Positions 17,077 to 24,476 of a DNA stretch of 44,260 nucleotides are shown one piece after another. The DNA comes from Pseudomonadota bacterium (GTDB taxonomy: Bacteria > Desulfobacterota > S145-22): contig WGDA01000127.1 in the NCBI GenBank assembly GCA_015493505.1, forward strand, positions 1-44,260, read 5' to 3'. The notes beneath the pieces are model-generated. The model did not search any database, was not told where the DNA came from, and saw nothing but the letters and a program-made list of their open reading frames with translations. Within the stretch, counting starts at the first letter, position 1. Each line of letters starts with the position of its first letter. The position numbers were made by a program, and so were the translations under genes.

Positions 17077-19482
17077 ATGAAGGTAAGTTTAAACTGGCTG
17101 AAAGAATGGGTGGACGTAACAGACACCCCGGAAGGGATTGCCGAACGCCTGACGATGGTAGGGTTGGAAGCGGCGGGGATTGAACCTTACGGGGTGGGTT
17201 ACGATAAGATTGTTATCGGAAAAATCCTCAAGATCGCGCGCCACCCTGACGCGGAGAAGCTCTCACTCTGTGAGGTGACCGTGGGAGGAACGGAACCCCT
17301 TTCCATTATCTGTGGAGCGAAAAACATCTATGAAGGGGCGGTGGTTCCCGTCATCCTTGTGGGCGAGACGCTCCCGACCGGGCCAAAGATCAAACGTTCC
17401 AAGATTCGGGGTGTCCTGTCCGAAGGGATGATTTGCTCCGAGGAGGAATTAGGGTTGGCGGAACATTCCTCTGGCATCATGCTGCTTCCCGAAGACCTCC
17501 CGTTGGGTGAACCCTTTTTCAGGGTGACGGGGCTTGAAGACGCGGTGATCGATTTTGAGATTACCCCCAACCGTGGGGATTGTCTCTCTGTTCTCGGAAT
17601 CGCCCGGGAGGTGGCGGCGGTCTATGACCTTCCCCTGAAGCCTCTTGATATTCACCTGAGAGAGACAGGGGAAGGCATTGATAAAGCCATAGAGATTGAA
17701 ACGATCAACCGTGAGGACTGCCCACGGTATGTTGCGCGTCTCGTGCGAAACGTGACTATTGGCCCATCTCCCCTCTGGCTCAAGGAACGCCTGGTCAAGT
17801 TGGGGTTTCGGTCCATCAACAACGTCGTGGACATCACGAATTATGTCCTGCTGGGCCTGGGGCAGCCCCTGCACGCGTTCGACTACGACATGCTTCGAGG
17901 GCACAAGATAGTAATCCGCTCAGCATCTGAAGGTGAGCGTTTTACCACCCTCGATGAAAAAGAGAGGATTCTCAGGAAAGAAGACCTCCTCATCTGTGAC
18001 GCGGAAGGTCCCGTTGCCATCGCGGGGGTCATGGGCGGACTGAATTCAGAGGTAACGGAAAAGACCGTCAACGTGCTGATTGAAAGTGCCTATTTCCGTC
18101 CGGGCGCCATCCGGCAGACAGCCAAAAAGCTGGGGCTGCCCACAGAGGCCTCTTATCGTTTTGAACGGGAGGTGGACCCGGAAGGGCTTGTTCGCGCCGC
18201 GGATTTGGCGGCCTCCCTGATGGTGGACCTGGCAGGTGGTGAAGTCGCCACCGGGATCATCGACAAAGATTACAGGGAAAAAGAAGAGCATATCATTGCG
18301 CTGCAGACAGAAAAGGTCAATGCCACCCTGGGAATTCAGTTGACCGATGAAGCCATCGAGAAAACCCTGAAGCGCCTCCAGATGAAAACAAGCAGGCGAG
18401 AAACGGGAAAGTTGATGGTTACGGTCCCGAGTTTCCGGAGGGACGTGTGGCGTCCCATCGATCTGATAGAGGAAGTGGGCCGTATCGTGGGGTTTGACCA
18501 GATACCTCCCACGTTGCCGTTCCGGGAGATGGACACGAAACCGGTCCCCACGGCTAAAAAGGCGGAAACCCTTGCCAGAAATGTTCTGGTAGGGCTCGGA
18601 TATTTTGAAGCGGTTAACTATAGTTTCGTGGACGAACGGTGGATGGACGCCTTTCTGATTTCCGAGGACGATCCCTTACGGAAAATGGTACGTTTGCGAA
18701 ACCCAATCAGCGAAGACATGGCCGTGTTACGAACCTTTTTGATTCCTTCTCTTATAAATACGGCTCGAAACAACTTTAACTATAAGGTGCAAGACATTAA
18801 AATATTTGAACTACGCAATACATATCTTTCAATCGGCAGAGAGCTTCCCGAGGAAAGACTTCATCTGGCCGGCCTTGTGATGGGAAGGAACCCGTACGCA
18901 TTCGGGTTTGAAAGGAATCCGTTCGATTTCTTTGATATCAAAGGAGACGTGGAAAATTTATGCGAGATGCTTAAAATCGATTCGCTACATTTCGCTTCTC
19001 CGGCGCGTCCCAAGCCGTTTCTGCACCCGGGTATTTCCGCTGATATCTTGCAGGGGGATACTTATTGTGGGTTTGTGGGAAAACTGAATCCCGTCGTTAC
19101 GGAGTCGTTCAAGATTGACGAAAATGTCTATTGTTTTGAGGTGGATTTCTTCTCCCTCATTCAAGGTGTTCGCGAGGAAATCACCGTGGAAGAGATTTCC
19201 AAGTATCCCCCCGTGACGCGGGATCTGGCCGTTGTGGTGGAAAAGGTCATGCCGGTGGGAGAAATAATTCAACGAATATACGCCTTTCGAAATAAATATT
19301 TGAAACAGGTGGAATTATTTGATATATACGAAGGGAAGGGAATCCCGGAAGGAAAAAAGAGCGTGGCTTTCAGGGTGACTTACCAGGCCCTTCAGAAAAC
19401 ATTGAAGGACAAAGAGGTGGATAAGATTCACCATAATCTGGCGTCATTTATAACAAAAACGGGGGACATTCAACTCAGGTAG
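17077..19482 (+). CDS. pheT: Phenylalanyl-tRNA synthetase beta subunit
   Basis: An 801-aa subunit close to the usual length (about 795). In order: N-terminal MKVSLNWLKEWVDV; the OB-fold tRNA-binding domain with IARHPDAEKLSLCEV (about 53-67) and GVLSEGMICSEEELG; B3/B4 editing domain with VVDITNYVLLGLGQPLHAFD; B5 domain near 405-475; a catalytic-like domain; and a C-terminal ferredoxin-fold anticodon-binding domain ending near 800 with KYPPVTRDLAVVVE. It edits Tyr-tRNA-Phe and binds tRNA. It runs directly from pheS into ihfA (9-bp gap). Confidence 0.96.
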   Translation: MKVSLNWLKEWVDVTDTPEGIAERLTMVGLEAAGIEPYGVGYDKIVIGKILKIARHPDAEKLSLCEVTVGGTEPLSIICGAKNIYEGAVVPVILVGETLPTGPKIKRSKIRGVLSEGMICSEEELGLAEHSSGIMLLPEDLPLGEPFFRVTGLEDAVIDFEITPNRGDCLSVLGIAREVAAVYDLPLKPLDIHLRETGEGIDKAIEIETINREDCPRYVARLVRNVTIGPSPLWLKERLVKLGFRSINNVVDITNYVLLGLGQPLHAFDYDMLRGHKIVIRSASEGERFTTLDEKERILRKEDLLICDAEGPVAIAGVMGGLNSEVTEKTVNVLIESAYFRPGAIRQTAKKLGLPTEASYRFEREVDPEGLVRAADLAASLMVDLAGGEVATGIIDKDYREKEEHIIALQTEKVNATLGIQLTDEAIEKTLKRLQMKTSRRETGKLMVTVPSFRRDVWRPIDLIEEVGRIVGFDQIPPTLPFREMDTKPVPTAKKAETLARNVLVGLGYFEAVNYSFVDERWMDAFLISEDDPLRKMVRLRNPISEDMAVLRTFLIPSLINTARNNFNYKVQDIKIFELRNTYLSIGRELPEERLHLAGLVMGRNPYAFGFERNPFDFFDIKGDVENLCEMLKIDSLHFASPARPKPFLHPGISADILQGDTYCGFVGKLNPVVTESFKIDENVYCFEVDFFSLIQGVREEITVEEISKYPPVTRDLAVVVEKVMPVGEIIQRIYAFRNKYLKQVELFDIYEGKGIPEGKKSVAFRVTYQALQKTLKDKEVDKIHHNLASFITKTGDIQLR

Positions 19483-19491
19483 GGGGGAATT

Positions 19492-19773
19492 ATGACAAAG
19501 ATGGATTTGGTGAACAGCATTTATTCCAAGGTAGGGTTTTCCAAAAAAGATTCCCTTGAGATCGTTGAAAATGTGTTGGAAATCATGAAATCACGTTTAG
19601 AGAAAGGGGAAAAAATCAAGATTTCCGGGTTCGGGAATTTTGTGGTGCGAACCAAAAAGCCACGAAGAGGAAGGAATCCCCAGACGGGAGAGCAGATTAC
19701 CATTGAGGGAAGAAGGATTCTAACCTTTAAACCCAGCAATGTTTTGAGACGATTGCTCAATGGATCAAAGTAA
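19492..19773 (+). CDS. ihfA: Integration host factor alpha subunit
   Basis: A 93-aa DNA-bending protein of the HU/IHF family. ISGFGNFVVRTKKPRRGRNP carries the beta-arm, with the intercalating proline in RNPQTGE. The residues EGRRILTFKPSNVLRRLL match IHF-alpha better than HU, and its position after pheT is the conserved place for ihfA. It would bend DNA at sigma-54 promoters, which is relevant because a sigma-54 activator lies at the other end of the window. Its 3' end overlaps the MerR gene by 14 bp. Confidence 0.9.
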   Translation: MTKMDLVNSIYSKVGFSKKDSLEIVENVLEIMKSRLEKGEKIKISGFGNFVVRTKKPRRGRNPQTGEQITIEGRRILTFKPSNVLRRLLNGSK

Positions 19774-20143
19774 TATTGATCTTTCAAACATTCCGGACAG
19801 GCTGTACTATAAAATTGGAGAGGTAAGTCAAATCGTTGGGGTGAAACCGCACGTGCTGCGGTACTGGGAATCGGAATTTCCCATGATCAAACCCTACAAA
19901 AAGGATTCAAAGCAGCGATTGTACCGGAAACGCGATTTGCGGCTTTTGCTGATGATTAAGAAGCTTCTGCAGGAGGATATGTATACCATCGCGGGGGCAC
20001 GGCAGGTTTTGAAGAGGATGAAAGACCAGGAGGCGAGCGGGCGGGACAGGCAGCTCTATTTCAAGTTTTATCAGGAGAATTACAAGGCCCAGTTGAGGGA
20101 TATAAAGAAGGAACTTCTTGAAATAAAGAAAATTTTGTCATAA
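19760..20143 (+). CDS. MerR-family transcriptional regulator
   Basis: A 127-aa regulator. The winged-helix DNA-binding domain is at about 14-80: [22 protein letters not shown] is the helix-turn-helix, and [18 protein letters not shown] completes it. The C-terminal part is a dimerisation helix ([14 protein letters not shown]..) without a long ligand domain or the cysteines of metal-sensing MerR proteins. It starts inside ihfA. This ihfA-merR pairing is common in Desulfobacterota and relatives, but its target is unknown. Confidence 0.88.
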   Translation: MDQSNIDLSNIPDRLYYKIGEVSQIVGVKPHVLRYWESEFPMIKPYKKDSKQRLYRKRDLRLLLMIKKLLQEDMYTIAGARQVLKRMKDQEASGRDRQLYFKFYQENYKAQLRDIKKELLEIKKILS

Positions 20144-20146
20144 GAT
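20118..20146 (+). promoter_or_regulatory. Promoter of tRNA-Pro
   Basis: TTGAAA (20118-20123), exactly 17 bp, then TAAGAT (20141-20146). It lies over the 3' end and stop codon of the MerR gene. Transcription would begin near 20153, just before the tRNA at 20158. Confidence 0.6.
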
Positions 20147-20157
20147 ATGTCAAATAT

Positions 20158-20234
<77 letters not shown>

Positions 20235-20317
20235 GATTTCATATCCTGATAAAACTTTCAATAATAAAGGGGAAATGACGAGATGGCGCGGCGCGTAACG
20301 TGCCGGGCGGGGTTGGT

Positions 20318-21067
20318 ATGCGGAACATCGATATTCTGATTACAAATGATGACGGAATTCAGTCGGAAGGGCTCAAGGCCCTGCGAGATGCCCTGGCCCC
20401 ACTCGGAACCGTGGCGGTCGTGGCTCCCGACCGGGAAAAAAGTACAATGAGCCACGCCATCACCCTGCATCGTCCCCTTCGGGTCCACTGGGTTTCCGAG
20501 GATGCCTGCGCCGTGGATGGTACCCCGGCGGACTGCGTCAATCTGAGTATCAACGGGATTCTGAAGAACCGCCCGAAGATCCTTGTTTCCGGGATCAACA
20601 AGGGTGAAAACCTGGGGGATGACGTGACTTACTCCGGGACCGTATCGGCGGCGATCGAGGGAACATTGATCGGCATTCCATCAATCGCGATTTCTCTGGT
20701 AGCCCGCGAAAACTTCATCTTCGAGTCCGCCGCCGCCTTCGCGCGGAAGATTGTCAGCCTGGTTCTGGAGCATGGATTGCCTCAGGATACCCTTTTAAAC
20801 GTCAACGTCCCTAATCTTCCCATGGAAGACATTCAGGGGGTGGAAGTTACGCGGCAGGGGAAACGTGTCTACGGCGACGCGGTCGTGGAGAAGACCGATC
20901 CCAGGGGGAAAAAGTATTACTGGATTGGCGGTGATATCCTGGGATACCGTCGCTTACCAGGCAGCGATTTTGACGCTATCAGCCGTCACAAGATCTCAGT
21001 GACGCCCCTGAAGCTGGATTTGACGGATTACGAGATGGTTGAAAAACTGAAACAATGGAATTTCTAA
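20318..21067 (+). CDS. surE: 5'/3'-nucleotidase SurE
   Basis: A 249-aa metal-dependent phosphatase acting on nucleoside monophosphates and, in some species, on 3'-AMP or short polyphosphate. ATG 20318 gives [18 protein letters not shown], with the metal-binding NDDG at 10-13; the GTG at 20300 adds only 6 residues. Other signatures are [15 protein letters not shown] and DGTPADCVN, plus [18 protein letters not shown] for the metal Asn. It starts 84 bp after tRNA-Pro, and fbp follows 19 bp later. Confidence 0.95.
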   Translation: MRNIDILITNDDGIQSEGLKALRDALAPLGTVAVVAPDREKSTMSHAITLHRPLRVHWVSEDACAVDGTPADCVNLSINGILKNRPKILVSGINKGENLGDDVTYSGTVSAAIEGTLIGIPSIAISLVARENFIFESAAAFARKIVSLVLEHGLPQDTLLNVNVPNLPMEDIQGVEVTRQGKRVYGDAVVEKTDPRGKKYYWIGGDILGYRRLPGSDFDAISRHKISVTPLKLDLTDYEMVEKLKQWNF

Positions 21068-21086
21068 CAAAAAAAGGAGGTAGAAA

Positions 21087-22190
21087 ATGAGGACAACACT
21101 GTCAGTCATCAAAGCGGATGTGGGAAGTATCGGAGGACATATCGCGCCGAGCAAGGCCCAGATGGAGGCCGTGGTAGCCTACGTAAAGGAGAATGGCCAG
21201 GACAAGGGGCTCATTCTTGATTTTAATGTGAGCCACACGGGGGATGATATCGCCATTCTCATGTCCCATACCCAGGGAAAGGGCAACGCGCAGATTCACA
21301 AGCTGGCCTGGGACGCCTTTCTGGCAGGAACCGAGGTGGCGAAAGGGCAGGGGCTGTATGGTGCCGGGCAGGATCTTCTGAAAGATTCCTTTTCTGGAAA
21401 TGTGAAAGGCATGGGCCCTGCCGTGTCGGAGCTGGAATTCGATGAACGTCCCAATGAGCCATTTCTCTTCTTCGCGGCGGACAAGACAGATCCCGGTGCT
21501 TACAATCTCCCCCTCTTTCTCGCGTTCGCGGACCCCATGCACAACGCCGGCCTCATGTTGAGCCCTTCCATGAAGGATGGTTTTAAGTTCGTTATCATGG
21601 ATGTGGCGTACACCGAGGGGGATCGCATTATCGAACTGAACGCCCCGGAAGACATGTATGACATCGCCGCGCTGCTTCGTGACAATCAGCGCTTTGTCGT
21701 TGAATCCATTTACTCCCGTACCACCGGCGATATCGCCGCCGCGGTCAGCACCACCCGCCTTCACAACATTGCCGGAAAATATACGGGGAAAGATGACCCC
21801 ATTATGCTCGTGCGCGTGCAGGGCGCCTTCCCAGCCACAGGAGAAGTCCTGTCACCGTTTAATATCGGCCATTACGTGGCAGGATTCATGCGCGGAAGCC
21901 ACACGGGGCCCCTGATGCCTGTCAAACGGAATTCGACCATTTCCTTTTTCGATGGACCACCGGTTGTTTCGTGCAGCGCCTATTGTGTGCATGAGGGCAA
22001 ACTGACCGAACCGGCGGATGCCTTCGATCATCCTTATTGGGATTACATTCGCAACCAGATCTCCCGGAAAGCCACTGAGATTCGTCAACAGGGTTTCTCA
22101 GGATGTGCCATGCTTCCTTATGGAGAGCTGGAATACGGGGGCATCGTGGAGAAGATGAAGAAGCTGGATGGGAAATTTACCGTCCGTTAA
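21087..22190 (+). CDS. fbp: Fructose-1,6-bisphosphate aldolase/phosphatase (type V, archaeal type)
   Basis: A 367-aa bifunctional gluconeogenic enzyme. It condenses DHAP and glyceraldehyde 3-phosphate to FBP and then dephosphorylates it to fructose 6-phosphate. The N-terminus MRTTLSVIKADVGSIGGH has metal residues Asp11 and His18, and Asp53-Asp54 lie in HTGDDIAIL. The switching aldolase residues are in KYTGKDD: Tyr232 and Lys235 (Schiff base), then Asp236-Asp237. DADPMHNAG-type and GCAMLPYGELEYGG segments are typical. A perfect RBS (AAAGGAGG) precedes the ATG. Known from archaea and deep-branching or anaerobic bacteria, it implies a one-way gluconeogenic flow. Confidence 0.95.
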   Translation: MRTTLSVIKADVGSIGGHIAPSKAQMEAVVAYVKENGQDKGLILDFNVSHTGDDIAILMSHTQGKGNAQIHKLAWDAFLAGTEVAKGQGLYGAGQDLLKDSFSGNVKGMGPAVSELEFDERPNEPFLFFAADKTDPGAYNLPLFLAFADPMHNAGLMLSPSMKDGFKFVIMDVAYTEGDRIIELNAPEDMYDIAALLRDNQRFVVESIYSRTTGDIAAAVSTTRLHNIAGKYTGKDDPIMLVRVQGAFPATGEVLSPFNIGHYVAGFMRGSHTGPLMPVKRNSTISFFDGPPVVSCSAYCVHEGKLTEPADAFDHPYWDYIRNQISRKATEIRQQGFSGCAMLPYGELEYGGIVEKMKKLDGKFTVR

Positions 22191-22218
22191 AAGGTAAAGA
22201 CAAAACCTGACGCGACAT

Positions 22219-22249
22219 TGGCCCCGTGTGAACTGAACGCGCGGGGCCA
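22219..22249 (+). promoter_or_regulatory. Strong hairpin between fbp and miaB
   Basis: TGGCCCCG (22219-22226) and CGGGGCCA (22242-22249) form a perfect 8-bp GC-rich stem with a 15-nt loop. No T-run follows, so it is not a typical intrinsic terminator. It may stabilise the fbp mRNA 3' end or modulate miaB expression. Confidence 0.5.
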
Positions 22250-22273
22250 TGTCTGTATGGGGCCGTGCAAGCC

Positions 22274-23587
22274 ATGAAATTTTATATCCATACCTTCGGC
22301 TGCCAGATGAATGTGAACGAATCACAGAAGGTGGCGGCCCTGCTTCGCGGCCGGGGTTTCCAGGAGGCTCCTTCTCCGGAGGAAGCGACCCTGATCCTCG
22401 TGAACACGTGCAGCGTCCGGGAAAAACCAGAAAAAAAGGTCTTCTCGTTCATTGGCAGGGTCAAAACGCCGGGAAAAACCATCGGCGTGATGGGCTGTGT
22501 GGCCCAGCAACACGGACGGGAGCTTCTGAGCAGGGAACCGGCGGTTGATTTCGTGGTGGGGACACAAGCCCTTCACCGGGTTCCGGAAATCGTTTCCCAG
22601 GTTCTCCGAAATAGAAGCAGGATAGCCGCCACCCCCTTTATGGATCCGGAAGATTCCCTGACCATATTTCGTGAACCGCTTGCTGAACCGGGGAGCAGCG
22701 CCTTTGTATCGATTATGCAGGGGTGTGACCGGTTCTGCGCGTATTGCATCGTTCCCTTCGTGCGCGGCCGGGAGCGAAGCCGCCCGTCGAAGGAAATCCT
22801 GAACGAAATACAAGGGCTTGTCGCGAAAGGGGTTACCGAGGTTGTTCTTCTGGGGCAAAATGTGAATCGTTACGGGATGGACCGAAAACAAGATTTGACA
22901 TTTCCAGGCCTTTTACGTAAAATTGACAGGATTTCAGGGATCAGGAGAATACGCTTTGTCACCTCTCACCCCGCGAGTTTGAATGATGAAACAATCCGGC
23001 TTTTCAGGGAACTCAAACACCTGTGTGAAACCATCCATCTGCCTTTTCAGTCGGGCTCAGACAGGATCCTTGAGCTGATGGGAAGGGGATATACGCGGGA
23101 AATGTATCTGGACAGAATTGACCGGCTTCGGGAGGCGTGCCCCGAGATTGCCATATCGGCGGATGTCATGGTGGGCTTCCCGGGAGAGACGGAGAAGGAT
23201 TTTTCGGATACCCTCTCACTGATTGAGAGGGTACGGTTCGATACGCTTTTTTCCTTTCGATTTACCCCGCGACCCATAACGCGGGCGGCCGCTTACCCAA
23301 GACAGGTGGATGAAGATGAAAAGCTGAAGCGCCTCCAGGCCTTACAGGCTTTACAGTCGCGGATCACCCTTGAAAAGAACAGGGAACAGGAAGGAAAAAT
23401 CAAACAGATCCTGGTGGAGAAGCCCAGCCGGTACCCCGAGCAATATATGATGGGACGGGCGAGGGACAACCGCATCGTGCACTTCGAGGCACCTCTGTCA
23501 TTGAAAGGCAGGGAGGTCAAGGTCAGAATCGTCAAGGGATTTCAGAATTCCCTTTTGGGGAAATTGGAGGACGGCCATGTACATTGA
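22274..23587 (+). CDS. miaB: tRNA-2-methylthio-N6-dimethylallyladenosine synthase MiaB
   Basis: A 437-aa radical SAM methylthiotransferase that modifies A37 of tRNAs reading UNN codons. I place the start at ATG 22274 (MKFYIHTFGCQMNVNES); an in-frame GTG lies 9 bp upstream. The N-terminal UPF0004 domain has its three cluster cysteines in FGCQMN, NTCSVRE and MGCVAQQ. The radical SAM cluster is GCDRFCAYCIVPFVRGRE. VLLGQNVNRYG and ADVMVGFPGETE are MiaB signatures. The C-terminal TRAM domain ends the protein. It overlaps the next gene by 11 bp. Confidence 0.95.
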   Translation: MKFYIHTFGCQMNVNESQKVAALLRGRGFQEAPSPEEATLILVNTCSVREKPEKKVFSFIGRVKTPGKTIGVMGCVAQQHGRELLSREPAVDFVVGTQALHRVPEIVSQVLRNRSRIAATPFMDPEDSLTIFREPLAEPGSSAFVSIMQGCDRFCAYCIVPFVRGRERSRPSKEILNEIQGLVAKGVTEVVLLGQNVNRYGMDRKQDLTFPGLLRKIDRISGIRRIRFVTSHPASLNDETIRLFRELKHLCETIHLPFQSGSDRILELMGRGYTREMYLDRIDRLREACPEIAISADVMVGFPGETEKDFSDTLSLIERVRFDTLFSFRFTPRPITRAAAYPRQVDEDEKLKRLQALQALQSRITLEKNREQEGKIKQILVEKPSRYPEQYMMGRARDNRIVHFEAPLSLKGREVKVRIVKGFQNSLLGKLEDGHVH

Positions 23588-24092
23588 AATGGTGGTAGGC
23601 GGATTGACCATTGATCCATTAACGAACTCACCGGTGCTCATCCTGAAAGACCTGAAAGGGGAGCAGACATTACCAATCTGGATAGGGGTTCTCGAAGCGA
23701 CCTCCATTGCTACCGTCCTTGAAAAGATAGATGTGGGGCGGCCCATGACCCATGACCTCCTGAAAACCATTGTTTCAAACCTGGGGGCTCGGATCCTGAG
23801 GGTAGAAATCTGTGATTTGCGGAATAATACCTACTACGCCTTGCTGCATCTTGAGCGGGAGGGGGAATGTATCCAGATAGACTCCCGCCCCAGCGACGCC
23901 ATCGCGATTGCCTTGAGAAGCGGGGCGCCAATTTTTGTGTTAGACGAGGTTCTGGCCAAATCCAGAAAGGAAGGGGAGAACGAAAAGGAGGCCAAAGACA
24001 CCACTCACGCCGTCACCACGAGAGACAAAGAAAAACTGAAAGAAATTCTGCAGGAATTAGATCCGGAGGATTTTGGAAAATATAAAATGTAA
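23577..24092 (+). CDS. Bifunctional nuclease (BFN, DUF151) family protein
   Basis: A 171-aa protein. The DUF151 core occupies about 1-130: MVVGGLTIDPLTNSPVLILKD, LPIWIGVLEATSIA, RPMTHDLLK and DSRPSDAIAIALRSGAPIFV, the last being the family signature. A charged C-terminal extension (130-171) is rich in Lys and Glu. Family members show DNase and RNase activity in plants and are common in bacteria, where the role is poorly known. It overlaps miaB and ends that gene series. Confidence 0.88.
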   Translation: MYIEMVVGGLTIDPLTNSPVLILKDLKGEQTLPIWIGVLEATSIATVLEKIDVGRPMTHDLLKTIVSNLGARILRVEICDLRNNTYYALLHLEREGECIQIDSRPSDAIAIALRSGAPIFVLDEVLAKSRKEGENEKEAKDTTHAVTTRDKEKLKEILQELDPEDFGKYKM

Positions 24093-24254
24093 AAAAGTTG
24101 CATTTTATGGATCACGCAAAGCCCCGGCATTAAAACCTATATGAGCGTGGATTCAACAAGAACATTTCCATCGCTTTTAGTGCCGAGCAAAGCTGCAAAT
24201 AACGCAAAAAATCCATAGATATCAATATGTTGTAGCATTCTCGCGAAACCTGAA

Positions 24255-24415
24255 TTTCCCTTCCACCATTTACCTTTATCTTTGAGCTTTCAGCTCTTAC
24301 TCGTCACTCGTCACTTGTCTCTTATCACTATTCACTACACACTCAGTCCACAGTCCTCAGAACTCAGTCCTTTATCCTTTACCTTTTGCCTTCGACCTTC
24401 TACCTTCCCCTTCGG
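24255..24415. repeat. Degenerate heptamer tandem array in the intergenic space before purL
   Basis: The space 24093-24476 holds no gene. Its second half is a run of roughly 22 units of 6-9 nt, mostly 7: for example ACTCGTC twice at 24299-24312, then ACTTGTC, TCTTATC, ACTATTC, and further on TTCGACC, TTCTACC. Units share length and ending more than exact sequence. The first half (24093-24254) shows nothing recognisable. No intrinsic terminator is seen after the DUF151 gene. Confidence 0.7.
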
Positions 24416-24476
24416 TTATATTGAAAACCCACGCGTAACATGGTAGTTTCCCGCCATACGAAGAGGGGGCGGAGTT

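Noticed and set aside
24299-24360. Possible CRISPR array
   Set aside because: Units are about 7 nt with no spacers of constant length and no identical repeats of 20 nt or more; no cas genes are present.
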